Source of the DNA: Deltaproteobacteria bacterium | GTDB taxonomy: Bacteria > Myxococcota > Kuafuiibacteriia > Kuafuiibacteriales > Kuafuiibacteriaceae | Assembly (NCBI GenBank): GCA_020632995.1 | Contig: JACKEN010000001.1 | Location: forward strand, 838,001-902,000 | DNA length: 64,000 nucleotides | Reading direction: 5' to 3' | Shown here: positions 1 through 8,592 of the stretch, one piece after another | Layout of the letters: the number at the start of each line of letters is the position of its first letter | How positions within the stretch are numbered: the first letter of the stretch is position 1 | The notes under the pieces: model-generated | What the model was told of the DNA's origin: nothing | Seen by the model: the letters and a program-made list of their open reading frames with translations, nothing else | Databases searched by the model: none | Translations under genes and position numbers: made by a program

Positions 1-470
1 TGAAGTGGGCGATCATCCCTCTCGTGTTCGCGTCGGGCTGCGGCCTCTCCGCCGCCGACAACTTCACCCGCGGCCTCACCCGAGACCGCTGCGACGGGAC
101 CTACCCGATCTGCTCGACCACCGCGGGCTGCGTGATGGGCGAGAACCGCTACCTCGAGGGGAGCTTCCCCGGCAGCCGCGAGCTGATCGTCCCCGCGCCG
201 GCGGAGTCGATCGTCACCGTGCGCCTGTTCTTCGTGACCCAGGGCGCCCACGGCCTGGACACCCGGATCCTCATCAGCGAGCCGGGCTGCATCGACACCT
301 ACGAGTGGGCGTCGGAGGGCCAGGACATCTTCATCGAGGCCGGCAGCGACCGCGTGCTCGAGGTGAGCCGCGAGGTCTACCTCGACGGCGACCACCTGGT
401 GGAGGTCGCGTCCGACTCGGTGGCCGACTACGCGATCACGGTGGAGGTCACCAAGCCCTCCGGCACCTGA
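1..470 (+). CDS. Putative lipoprotein, start just outside window
   Basis: The reading frame is open from the first complete codon at position 3. The first two bases, TG, would complete an ATG whose A lies one base before the window, giving an N-terminus MKWAIIPLVFASGC, a short signal peptide ending in a lipobox-like ASGC. The mature part (about 140 residues) has scattered cysteines and a beta-rich pattern. I recognise no family. It is convergent with the operon ending at 483, 12 bases away. Lipoprotein status is inferred from the N-terminus; the function is unknown. Confidence 0.7.
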   Translation, partial: KWAIIPLVFASGCGLSAADNFTRGLTRDRCDGTYPICSTTAGCVMGENRYLEGSFPGSRELIVPAPAESIVTVRLFFVTQGAHGLDTRILISEPGCIDTYEWASEGQDIFIEAGSDRVLEVSREVYLDGDHLVEVASDSVADYAITVEVTKPSGT

Positions 471-482
471 GCGGGCCGCGCG

Positions 483-998
483 CTACTGCTGGCCCGCGCT
501 CGACTCGGTCAGGGTCCCGGAGAAGTAGCCGGTGAGCTTGCGGCCGCTGGTGAAGGACAGGTCGACGTGGCCCGACATGTCCGTGCCGACCTCGCCGCTG
601 TAGGAGTCGAGGGTCACCGAGGTGGTGGAGTCCAGCTCGCTGGTGAGGGTCACGCTGCCCTCGGTGAGCACCCGGCGCACCGTGCCGCTCGCCGGCAGGA
701 ACGAGATGCGCTCGCCCTCGGTGATCGTGAGCTGGCTGGTGTTGAAGCCCACCAACAGGGTCTTCTCGAGGCCGGTGCCGAGCGGGCGCACGTACTCGAT
801 GAAGAGGTACTTCGAGTCGCCAGCGGACGCCTGCAGGAGGAGCCGCGTCTCGGTGAAGCGCATCTCCACGTCCTCGCAGTAGCTGCCCTCGAGGCGGTTG
901 GCGCCGCCGCTCCCGTTGCAGAGCTTCTCACCGTCCTCGCCGCCGCAGCCCGCGACGACGACGGCCAGGAGGGCCGCGGCCCAGGTCTCTACGCGCAT
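483..998 (-). CDS. Small lipoprotein, last gene of the Glt/Nfs-like operon
   Basis: 171 residues starting at an ATG one base after the TGA of the upstream gene (stop at 1000-1002). Residues 1-18 (MRVETWAAALLAVVVAGC) form a signal peptide with a VAGC lipobox, so the protein should be lipid-anchored. The rest is beta-rich, with a run of Thr/Ser-rich strands near the C-terminus, and has no motif I recognise. An upstream in-frame start at 1040 would overlap the preceding gene by 41 bases and spoil the signal peptide, so the 998 start is preferred. Its position suggests co-translation with the lipoprotein before it. Function unknown. Confidence 0.8.
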   Translation of the reverse strand: MRVETWAAALLAVVVAGCGGEDGEKLCNGSGGANRLEGSYCEDVEMRFTETRLLLQASAGDSKYLFIEYVRPLGTGLEKTLLVGFNTSQLTITEGERISFLPASGTVRRVLTEGSVTLTSELDSTTSVTLDSYSGEVGTDMSGHVDLSFTSGRKLTGYFSGTLTESSAGQQ

Positions 999-999
999 C

Positions 1000-2328
1000 T
1001 CAGAGCTCCCGCGCGAACAGGAGGTCCCCGTTCGCGTCATCCGCGAAGGCGACGCCCAGCTTGCCGTCGGGCCCCACCACGATGGAGTTGAAGAAGCCCA
1101 CCCGCCCGAAGCCCTGGCCGTCGTCCACGTCGTACAGCTTCCAGCCGGAGGCCTCGCGCCGGGCCAGGCGCACCTTGCTCTGGGGCCCCAGGCTGTTGGG
1201 GCAGTTCCGGTCCGAGGCCGGGCCGCAGTAGGTGTAGGCGAGCACCGGGCGCCCCTCGGCGTCGAGGGCGAGGCTGGGGTGCAGGCCGGTCTTGCCCGAG
1301 GAGTCGACGCGCTCGGTGGTCCAGGTGTCGCCGTCGTCCAGCGAGGTGGCGAGGATCAGATCCGAGTCCGCCACGTCGTAGAAGGCCACGTAGAGGGTGC
1401 CGTCGGCCGCGCTCGCCACCCCGACCTTGGCCGAGGTGAGGGTGGGCAGGATCCGGCGCAGGCGCCACTCGCCCCCGCTGTAGACCGCGGCCCAGACCCC
1501 GGTGATGTCCTCGTTGCCGGGCTGGAACTCGAGGTTGTAGGCGACGAGCAGGCCACCTTGCGGGGTGTAGGTGATGTTGCCGTGGGGCCCGCCGCTCCGC
1601 TCCGGATCGACCACCACGTTGGCGACCGGGCCGCCCTCGGCGTACACCTCGACGTCGGACTGGTTCAGGTCGTCGGTGGCGAAGCCGAGGTGGGTGTCGC
1701 GGTACACCACCGCGAAGCCGGCGCCGTCGGGGTTGGCCGCGATCGCGGCGTAGCTCCCCACCACGAAGCCCTCGTTGCAGTACTCGCTGCAGTCGCCGGT
1801 GGCCTCGGTGGAGATGTCGACCAGGGTCCGGAAGCTCCACGCGCCGTTGTTGCGCACCCCGAGCAGCAGGTCGGTCGGCTCCTCGAGGGTGGCGCGGCCG
1901 TCGTCGTCGCCGCCGAGGAACACCACGTGGGCGGCGCCGCCCACGTAGGCGAGCCCGAGCCCCTTCAGGTCGTCGCCGCCGGGGATCGCGGCCCCGGGCA
2001 CGGTGACCAGCTCGGTCGCCCACGTGCCGTCGTCGCCCCGGACCGCGTAGTGGATCTCGCGCTCACCGCCGCCGGGCGGGATGTAGCCGTAGGCCACGGT
2101 GAAGCGCCCGTCCGGCGCCACCGCGGCCTGCGCGAAGTCCCCGATCACCGCCTCCGTCCCCAGCCCCTCCACCACGTCCCGCTCGAACTCCGGGGCCTGG
2201 GGGTTGGTGCCCCCGTCGGTCCCGATCTCGCCGCCGTCCGGGCTCCCGCTGTCGGCGGGGGTCTCGCCCCCGGAGCAGCCCACCGTCAGCGCAATGGCCG
2301 ACGTGAGGAGCAAGCTGGCCTTCTTCAT
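1000..2328 (-). CDS. Lipoprotein with Asp-box (BNR) beta-propeller
   Basis: 442 residues. MKKASLLLTSAIALTVGC gives a clear signal peptide and LTVGC lipobox at Cys18, followed by a flexible Asp/Gly/Ser-rich tether (residues 19-45). The mature region repeats a propeller-like pattern of the type PDGxFxVAY and contains a canonical Asp-box, SLDDGDTW, at about residue 318. Asp-box repeats mark sialidase-like and other beta-propellers, but no sialidase catalytic set is visible, so a surface binding or scaffold role is more likely than an enzyme. Its start overlaps the stop of the big TPR gene by four bases, placing it in the envelope operon. Confidence 0.8.
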   Translation of the reverse strand: MKKASLLLTSAIALTVGCSGGETPADSGSPDGGEIGTDGGTNPQAPEFERDVVEGLGTEAVIGDFAQAAVAPDGRFTVAYGYIPPGGGEREIHYAVRGDDGTWATELVTVPGAAIPGGDDLKGLGLAYVGGAAHVVFLGGDDDGRATLEEPTDLLLGVRNNGAWSFRTLVDISTEATGDCSEYCNEGFVVGSYAAIAANPDGAGFAVVYRDTHLGFATDDLNQSDVEVYAEGGPVANVVVDPERSGGPHGNITYTPQGGLLVAYNLEFQPGNEDITGVWAAVYSGGEWRLRRILPTLTSAKVGVASAADGTLYVAFYDVADSDLILATSLDDGDTWTTERVDSSGKTGLHPSLALDAEGRPVLAYTYCGPASDRNCPNSLGPQSKVRLARREASGWKLYDVDDGQGFGRVGFFNSIVVGPDGKLGVAFADDANGDLLFAREL

Positions 2329-5300
2329 CCGCCGATCCTCCGGACCGAAGCCACCGCGGCGGGGTGCAGATCCGGCGCGCCCGCCGGCAGCTCGTCCACG
2401 TCCACCCGCTCGAGGAGCTTCTTGGCCCCCGCCTCATCCTCGAAGGTGAGGCGGACCGCGATCTCGTTGGCCGCCGCGTAGGGGTGCCCCAGGTCCGCGG
2501 CCCGCTTGAACGCGAAGAACGCGGCCTGCTGGTCGCCCAGGAGCAGCTCGGCCATGCCGATCTTGTTGTAGAAGCGGGCGTCCCGCTCGTCGATCTCCAC
2601 CCCGCTCGAGGCCATGAGCTTGGCCTTCGCAGGCTGGCCTGCCACCAGGAAGTAGTCCGCCAGGTCGGCGATCGCCTCCAGGTTCTTCGGGTTCTTGGTC
2701 AGCGCCTCCTTCAGCTCGGCGTGGCGCTGCTCAGTGGCGCTGCCGCCGGGCCGGCTCACCCGGGCCGGGGTCTCCTCCGGGCCGCGGTGCAGGCAGCCGA
2801 GGACCGCGCCGGTGTAGACGTCCAGCTCGCGCGCCTTGCTCACGCAGGTGTCGAAGTACTCGTCGGCCCGCGCCTGCAAACCTGCCACCTGCTCGCCCAC
2901 CAGGCCGCGGTACTGCTCGACCTCGGCCGCCGAGAGCCCCTCGGGGATCGGAGCGGCCTGGAGGAACCGGGCGAAGCTCTGGTAGGCGAGGGCGCCGCGG
3001 TGGAGCGCGGCCACCGCCCACTCGCCGCGGTTGTAGCCCACGGTGTCCACCATGGCCTCTTCCAGCCGACCCAACAGGTCCCCCTTGCGCTGCACGGCCG
3101 CCTGCACGTCGCCGTCGGCGCCGGCCCGCTCGAACTCGCGGTAGAGCACGTCGCCGAGCCGGAACGCGGCCCGGGCCGCGTCGTCCTGCACCGCCTCGTC
3201 CGCGCCCCGGCCCGCCGCGCGCACCGCGGCGGTGTACTGATCGACCGCGGTGTCGAGATCGCCGGCCTGCTGGGCCGCCAGGCCCAGTACCAGGTGGGCC
3301 TTCACGCTGCCCGGCGCCGCGTCCAGCACCTCCTCGGCCGCCTTCTGCGCGCCGTCCCAGTCCTCGAGCGCCTCGAAGGACTTCAACATCTCGGCCCCGT
3401 ACTCGGCGCGCTTCTTGGCGTCCTGGACCGACGCCATGAGGGTCCGGAACGCCGCGATGGCGGCGCGGTGATCGCCGATCAGCTGCTTGATGGTGGCGGC
3501 CTGCGCCAGCATGCGCTGGGCCGACGGATCGCTGGGGAAGCGCTTGTGGTACTCCTCGAGGTACACCGCGGCCTGCTCGTACTCGCCCGTCTGGGTGGTG
3601 AAGCTGGCCAGGGTGCCGAACACGTCGCCCAGGTACTGGCTGTTGGGGTAGGCGCCGATGAACTGGTTGCCGGTCTCGAACGTCTTGTCGAAGTCCCGCG
3701 CCTCCTTGTACTGGACGAACGCGGTGTAGAGGGTCTTCTCGGCCACCGGTGAGTTCTGGTTCTGCTCCCAGTACTTCCGGAGCTGCGCGCCCGCGTCGCC
3801 GCCGGCCTCGCGGTCCACGCTGGCGGTGAGGATCACCTCGCCGATCTGACGCTCCTCCGCCTGCTTGGCGGTGGACAGCATGCGCCGCTGGAAGCTCGCG
3901 TCGCCGATGCCGGCCGAGGCGAGGGCCTTGGCCTTCTCGGCCAGGCGCGCGAAGTCCTGCATCTTGGCGTAGGAGTCCAGGATCAGGTCGGCCACCGTCA
4001 CCGCCTCCGCGTTGCGCGGGTAGGCCGCGATGTACTCGTCGAACACCCCGATGGCCTGCTCGAACTCGCCCGCCTCGTAGTAGCTGCGGCCGATGTTCAG
4101 CTTGATGGAGGGCACCTTGTCGGACTGCGGGAACGCCTGCACGTAGGCCGCGCCGTTCTTGATCAACCCCTCCTGGGCCCAGATCCGCTCGAAGCGGGTC
4201 ATCTTCTGGCTGTTCTTGAGCGCCTCGTGGAACGCGGCGCACGCGTTGTAGAGGGACTCCTCCTTCACCTTCTCGTCCTCGGCGCCCCTTGCGACCTCCT
4301 CGTAGCGATCGCCCGCGTCGAGGAACATCTTGGCCTCGAAGAGGGTGTCGGCCAGGTTCTGCAGGATGTCCTGCCGGTGCTGGCTCTTCGGGAAGCTCTC
4401 GAGGTACCGCTCGTAGGCCGCGGCCACCCGGGGCCCCATCCGCGACTTGCCGCCCTTCATCGAGCGCTGGGAGCGGGTGCTGAGGTCGCGGCTGTAGTTC
4501 TCGAAGTCGACGGTGGCGGCGGTGCGCTGGGCCTCCGCCGCGCGCCAGTCGAAGCGATAGCCGTCGAGCGCGGCCAGCATCCGGCCCACGTCCTTGTTCA
4601 CCCGGGCGTAGTTGTCGGCCTTCTTGTCGGCCTCGTAGATCTGCCCGGTGTTGTCGAGGTTGGTCTCGGCGTCGGCCGACAGGTCCGCGATCTCGCGGTA
4701 CACCAGGGACGCGGCGGGGAAGTCCTGCTTCACGAAGTAGCGCTTGGCGAGCTTGCCGAGGGCCAACAGGTACATGTTCCGGCTCGGGGCCAGGCCCCGG
4801 AAGTACTTGAGGGCGCCCGCGGGCTTCCTGACCTCGGTGTACGCGTAGGCGAGGTCGACGAGCGCCTCACGCTGCACGTTCACCAGGCGCTCCTCGGCCG
4901 CGCGGGAGTCGGCCTCGGCCCCCTCGCGGCGCACCGCGGCCTCGAAGTGGTAGAGCGCCTCCTTGTGGTCGGACTCGTTCAGGAACACCCAGCCCATCTT
5001 GAAGTGGGCCATGGGGTGCGAGGACGACTTCGGGGAGTCGATGATCTTCTGGTAGTAGCGCTTGGCCCCGATGAGGTCCTGCTTGTCGAAGCGGTAGTCC
5101 CCGAGCACCAGGTAGGCGTCCAGCACGAGCGAGCTCTTCGGGTACTTCCCGACCAGCTGCTCGTAGGTCTGGATCATCTCATCGTAGCGCCCGAGCTCAC
5201 GGTACTCGTGGGCGAGGAAGAACAGGACCTTGTCGCTGTCCGCGAACTCCGGGAACTCGGCCAGGATCCGCTGGTACGTCTCGACCGCCTTCTCCTTGAG

Positions 5301-5633
5301 GAGGCGAGCGGTCGGGGCCACCGCGGAGCCCTTGGCGCTCTCGCCGCGCTCCTCGTGCACCAGGTAGAACTCGTACTTCGCCTGCTCCACGTAGAGCTCG
5401 GCCAGCCGGAGGTAGATGTCCGGCAGGTACGGGGCCCCTCGGGACCGGGCGATCAGCTCCTTGGTGACCTCGACCGAGTGGGCCACCTTGGCGATGTCGC
5501 GCCGCAGCTTCTCGACCAGCTCCTGCCGCTTCTCGGTCTCGCTCCGGAAGCCGGCGGTGCCGGGGAGCTGGGCGCTGGCCACCACCGGGAAGAGGAGGGC
5601 CAGGGCGAACGTCGTGACTCTCGAAGCGCTCAC
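2325..5633 (-). CDS. Large periplasmic TPR-repeat protein (Glt/Nfs-type operon)
   Basis: 1102 residues. It starts at a GTG preceded by a good ribosome site (GGGAGGTGA) and overlapping the upstream stop as GTGA. A signal peptide (MSASRVTTFALALLFPVVASA) is followed by almost uninterrupted tetratricopeptide-type helical repeats, for example YLRLAELYVEQAKYEFY near 90 and YYEAGEFEQAIGVFDEYIAAY near 530, continuing to the C-terminus. TPR arrays scaffold protein complexes. Large exported TPR proteins are standard parts of the myxobacterial gliding (Glt) and spore-coat (Nfs) machineries, and the neighbouring barrels and FHA protein fit that context. Which Glt/Nfs subunit it matches cannot be settled by eye. 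Confidence 0.85.
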   Translation of the reverse strand: MSASRVTTFALALLFPVVASAQLPGTAGFRSETEKRQELVEKLRRDIAKVAHSVEVTKELIARSRGAPYLPDIYLRLAELYVEQAKYEFYLVHEERGESAKGSAVAPTARLLKEKAVETYQRILAEFPEFADSDKVLFFLAHEYRELGRYDEMIQTYEQLVGKYPKSSLVLDAYLVLGDYRFDKQDLIGAKRYYQKIIDSPKSSSHPMAHFKMGWVFLNESDHKEALYHFEAAVRREGAEADSRAAEERLVNVQREALVDLAYAYTEVRKPAGALKYFRGLAPSRNMYLLALGKLAKRYFVKQDFPAASLVYREIADLSADAETNLDNTGQIYEADKKADNYARVNKDVGRMLAALDGYRFDWRAAEAQRTAATVDFENYSRDLSTRSQRSMKGGKSRMGPRVAAAYERYLESFPKSQHRQDILQNLADTLFEAKMFLDAGDRYEEVARGAEDEKVKEESLYNACAAFHEALKNSQKMTRFERIWAQEGLIKNGAAYVQAFPQSDKVPSIKLNIGRSYYEAGEFEQAIGVFDEYIAAYPRNAEAVTVADLILDSYAKMQDFARLAEKAKALASAGIGDASFQRRMLSTAKQAEERQIGEVILTASVDREAGGDAGAQLRKYWEQNQNSPVAEKTLYTAFVQYKEARDFDKTFETGNQFIGAYPNSQYLGDVFGTLASFTTQTGEYEQAAVYLEEYHKRFPSDPSAQRMLAQAATIKQLIGDHRAAIAAFRTLMASVQDAKKRAEYGAEMLKSFEALEDWDGAQKAAEEVLDAAPGSVKAHLVLGLAAQQAGDLDTAVDQYTAAVRAAGRGADEAVQDDAARAAFRLGDVLYREFERAGADGDVQAAVQRKGDLLGRLEEAMVDTVGYNRGEWAVAALHRGALAYQSFARFLQAAPIPEGLSAAEVEQYRGLVGEQVAGLQARADEYFDTCVSKARELDVYTGAVLGCLHRGPEETPARVSRPGGSATEQRHAELKEALTKNPKNLEAIADLADYFLVAGQPAKAKLMASSGVEIDERDARFYNKIGMAELLLGDQQAAFFAFKRAADLGHPYAAANEIAVRLTFEDEAGAKKLLERVDVDELPAGAPDLHPAAVASVRRIGG

Positions 5634-7156
5634 TCGTCACCTCCCTCGTCGAAGCAGCGGTTCTCCACGAAGAAGTCGTAGTGGGCCAGCTCGTCGTTCC
5701 AGAACTCGTCGTCGAACGCGTAGTAGACCTGGTCGCCGCCGTACGGGATGTCGAGGTTGTCGGCCTTGCTCGGCCGGCGCGCGTTCTCCTTGCGGAGGCG
5801 CTTGTAGATCTCGAGGCCGACCTCGTAGTCCAACAGGTACATCTGCTCCTCGAAGTCGACCAGCTCCTCGGCCACCGCGCGGGTGGCCTTGGTGAGCTCG
5901 GCCGCCAGGTGCAGGTCGACCTGCTCCGCCTTCAGCGCGTAGAGCCGGCGGAGGTGCTCGTCGAGCCCGACCTCGACCCAGGAGCCGCCGATGGTGTCGA
6001 TGCGGTCCGCCTCGTCGGACAGGAGGCGACGGAAGTCCGCCACCCCCTGCAGGGCGCCGCGCGAGAGGGCGGCGGTGCGGAGCACCTCGTCGTCCCTCAG
6101 GTCGATGCGGGCGCGGATGTTGGCGAGGGTCCGGTCGTAGCGGAAGTTGAAGCGCCGGATCTCGCGCTTGGCTGGGATGTAGTGACACAGGCTCCGGTAC
6201 ACCAGCGCCCGCAACAGGAACCGCTCGGGCGCGAAGTAGGTGCGGTAGGACGGGGCCTCCAGCGCGTACAGGATGCCCATGGTGCGCCGGTAGTCCTTCA
6301 GGAAGTACGAGGTCCACGCCTTCTCGAGGTAGAGCGAGGCCTCCGCGGTGGTCAGCTCGGGGACCTCGACCTGGTCGTAGAGCTTCCGGGCCGACGCGTA
6401 GCGCTCCTTCTCATAGAGGATGCGGGCGAGGGCGAGGCGCGACTTGTTGCGGGTGTCCCGGTTGGCGAGCGGGTGGTTCAGCGCGGTGCGGAACTTCTTC
6501 ACCGCGTCCGTCATCCGGTTCCCCTTCAGGCGCTGCACGCCGACCGTGTAGATCGCCTCGGGCTTGAAGGGGCTGTCGTCGGGGAGCTCGTCGAAGAGGC
6601 GCTCCGCCCACTCGATGCGCCCATCCAACAGGTCGGCCATCGCCTTCTTGTAGTTCACGAAGTCCGCCACCCGGCCGGGCAGGTAGCCGAACTCGCTGTC
6701 GACCAGGAGGCGCCGGAACAGGAGCTCCTCGTCGTGCGGGCCCTGCATCAGGACCTCGATCTGCTCGAGGGCCTCGGGGAGGATCTCGGGCCGGGTCCGG
6801 TTCTTGGCCACGTTGTACAGGTACTCGGCCGCGGCGTGGGTGAAGCCCAGCTCCTTCAGCGAGACGCCGAGGAAGTACTCCGCCCACTCGTAGTTCTCGA
6901 CCGTGTCCTCGTTCGTGGACAGGTAGTCGAACATCTCGGCCGCCGCGGACTCGAAGTCGTCGGCGTAGTAGTGGCCCAGGCCGTCCTCGAACACCTCGGG
7001 GGGCGCGGCTCGCCGGCGGGCCGACGGCGCCTCCGCGGCCGGGGGTGGCGGGGTGTCGTCCCCCGCCTCGGGGGCGGGCTCGGCCGCCACCAGGAGTGGG
7101 GCCAACAGGAGGGTCAGCCAGGCTCGGTGCCGGGGTGCGCGCTTCAAGTACGTCAT
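5630..7156 (-). CDS. Exported TPR-like protein, GltC/NfsC-like candidate
   Basis: 508 residues with a signal peptide (to about residue 25, LLLAPLLVAAEP), a short Pro/Ala-rich linker, then helical TPR-like repeats (for example YYADDFESAAAEMFDYL near 65 and YASARKLYDQVEVPEL near 260). The C-terminal 150 residues are charged and helical, with a probable coiled stretch around 400-450. It lies directly downstream of two outer-membrane barrel genes and overlaps the last of them as ATGA. In myxobacteria the periplasmic TPR protein encoded beside the GltA/GltB barrels is GltC, so a GltC/NfsC-like adaptor is inferred from context and fold, not from a signature motif. Confidence 0.75.
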   Translation of the reverse strand: MTYLKRAPRHRAWLTLLLAPLLVAAEPAPEAGDDTPPPPAAEAPSARRRAAPPEVFEDGLGHYYADDFESAAAEMFDYLSTNEDTVENYEWAEYFLGVSLKELGFTHAAAEYLYNVAKNRTRPEILPEALEQIEVLMQGPHDEELLFRRLLVDSEFGYLPGRVADFVNYKKAMADLLDGRIEWAERLFDELPDDSPFKPEAIYTVGVQRLKGNRMTDAVKKFRTALNHPLANRDTRNKSRLALARILYEKERYASARKLYDQVEVPELTTAEASLYLEKAWTSYFLKDYRRTMGILYALEAPSYRTYFAPERFLLRALVYRSLCHYIPAKREIRRFNFRYDRTLANIRARIDLRDDEVLRTAALSRGALQGVADFRRLLSDEADRIDTIGGSWVEVGLDEHLRRLYALKAEQVDLHLAAELTKATRAVAEELVDFEEQMYLLDYEVGLEIYKRLRKENARRPSKADNLDIPYGGDQVYYAFDDEFWNDELAHYDFFVENRCFDEGGDE

Positions 7157-7908
7157 TGCTCGCCCTCGCGCTTCTTGCCGCGCTCCGGATCGCTCAGCGG
7201 GTAGAGCTCATCCAGGTCGCCGAAGGGATCCGCCAGGTCGGCCTCTTCGAGCTCGTCGTCGCCGAGGTCGGTGGGGCGGGACGAGCCGAAGTTGAAGGAC
7301 ACCGAGGCGGTGACGTGGAGGATGTAGTCGGCGCCCCCGAGGAAGTCGGGGGAGATCATGTTCCGGGCGTCCAGCCGGGCGGAGACCACCTGCCCGAACA
7401 GGAAGCGCAGGCCCGGCCCGATGCTGAAGTGCGGCCGGAAGCCGCCCTCGCCCTGGTAGCGGATCGCTCCGCCGCCCACTGAAAGGTAGGTTGACACGTT
7501 CACGATCGAGTTGTTGAGGAGGGTGAGCTTGCCGTAGAACGGCGTGAAGATCGCGTGGGAGCTCACCAGGTACTGGATCACCGGCTCGTCGGTGTCCTCG
7601 ACCGACCAGCGCTCGAGGAGCTGGTCGCTGAGCCCCTTGTCGACGCTGGCCGAGTAGTGGAACGCGATCGCCTCCCAGCTCACGAGGTCGGTGAGGTGCA
7701 GGGTGTACGAGCCGCCGAGGGAGAGGCCGGTGTAGAACGCGTCCATGGGCAGGACGCCCGCGCTCACCGTGAACTCGTGGGCGAGCCGGAAGGGCCGGTC
7801 TTGCACCGCGATGACGCGGCCGGCCTCGAGCTCGTCTTCGTCGGCGCGCGCGGCGCCGGAGGCCAGCAGCACGCCGGCGAGGCAGAGGGGGAGGGCGGCG
7901 CGTCTCAT
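7153..7908 (-). CDS. Outer-membrane beta-barrel protein (GltA/B-type) 1
   Basis: 251 residues: a signal peptide cleaved near ASGAARA, then alternating amphipathic strands ending in aromatics (for example HFSIGPGLRFLFGQVVSARLDARNMIS). The last strand, LHVTASVSFNFG, is followed by an acidic cytosolic-looking tail of about 45 residues. It is clearly paralogous to the upstream gene: both contain an FxLxHEFTVSAGVLPMDAF-like or HELKISAGAMPLNAF-like segment, a PLYGK/PFYGKLTLLN segment and a final SFNF/SFNL strand. This resembles the outer-membrane barrel family found in Myxococcota Glt/Nfs loci. It overlaps both neighbours by four bases. Confidence 0.85.
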   Translation of the reverse strand: MRRAALPLCLAGVLLASGAARADEDELEAGRVIAVQDRPFRLAHEFTVSAGVLPMDAFYTGLSLGGSYTLHLTDLVSWEAIAFHYSASVDKGLSDQLLERWSVEDTDEPVIQYLVSSHAIFTPFYGKLTLLNNSIVNVSTYLSVGGGAIRYQGEGGFRPHFSIGPGLRFLFGQVVSARLDARNMISPDFLGGADYILHVTASVSFNFGSSRPTDLGDDELEEADLADPFGDLDELYPLSDPERGKKREGEQ

Positions 7909-8576
7909 GCGTCATCCCTCCAGAGGTTGAAGCTCAGGGACAGGGTCATGAGGAGCACGTTCTCCACCTGGAAGGACTCGTTCTCGCGGATGGCGCGGCG
8001 GAAGCTGAGGAAGTCCCGGATGTCGAGCCGCGCCGAGTAGGTCTCGTCGAGGAACAAGCGGTAGCCGACGCCGAGCCCCACCGCGGGGCGCAGGTCGGTG
8101 AGCATGTCGGCGACCGAGGCGCGGTCGCCGAGCACGATCCCTCCGTACACTCCGCCGATCAGCGCGTGGTGGCTCACCTCGTCGTTGAGGAAAGCCTGCT
8201 TGCCATAGAGCGGGTTGACCTCGAGCCCGGTGGTCAGCATGAAGCGCGGGGCGGCGAAGTCTTCGGGGGGCACCGCGAACTGATCGATCAGGCTGTCGCG
8301 CAAGTTGGTGGACGTCAGCAAGGCGCCCGTCACCTGCAAGATCTCCCACGACAGGTAGTCGTTGAGGTGATGCGTATAGGAGAGGCTGAGGCTCCAGCCC
8401 TTCTGGAACGCGTTCAGGGGCATGGCCCCCGCGGAGATCTTCAGCTCGTGGAAGAGCTGGAACTTTCGTTCCTGGATCGCCGTCCGCTCGGGCTCGCTCC
8501 CCGCGGCGAGCGCGGGGGCCCAAGGGGCGCTGCCCAACAGGGCGACAAGGGCCAGGGCCGTTCTCTTCGCCGTCAC
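7905..8576 (-). CDS. Outer-membrane beta-barrel protein (GltA/B-type) 2
   Basis: 223 residues from a GTG, with a signal peptide ending near APALAAG. The body contains about eight predicted strands: LFHELKISAGAMPLNAF, WSLSLSYTHHLNDYLSWEI, the MLTTGLEVNPLYGKQAF segment and a terminal MTLSLSFNL strand suited to outer-membrane insertion. It is paralogous to the following gene and shares its order of conserved segments, so the pair looks like an ancient duplication equivalent to GltA/GltB or NfsA/NfsB. There are 16 bases to the upstream FHA gene and a four-base overlap downstream. A structural or pore role in the outer-membrane part of the complex is inferred. Confidence 0.85.
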   Translation of the reverse strand: MTAKRTALALVALLGSAPWAPALAAGSEPERTAIQERKFQLFHELKISAGAMPLNAFQKGWSLSLSYTHHLNDYLSWEILQVTGALLTSTNLRDSLIDQFAVPPEDFAAPRFMLTTGLEVNPLYGKQAFLNDEVSHHALIGGVYGGIVLGDRASVADMLTDLRPAVGLGVGYRLFLDETYSARLDIRDFLSFRRAIRENESFQVENVLLMTLSLSFNLWRDDA

Positions 8577-8592
8577 GATGCGGGAGGCTACT

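Noticed and set aside
4227..5681. Long plus-strand frames across the TPR genes (also near 5681-7204 and 8422-10854)
   Set aside because: These mirror true minus-strand genes with clear signal peptides, TPR repeats and domain motifs; the antisense products are Leu/Val/Gly/Arg-rich and featureless.
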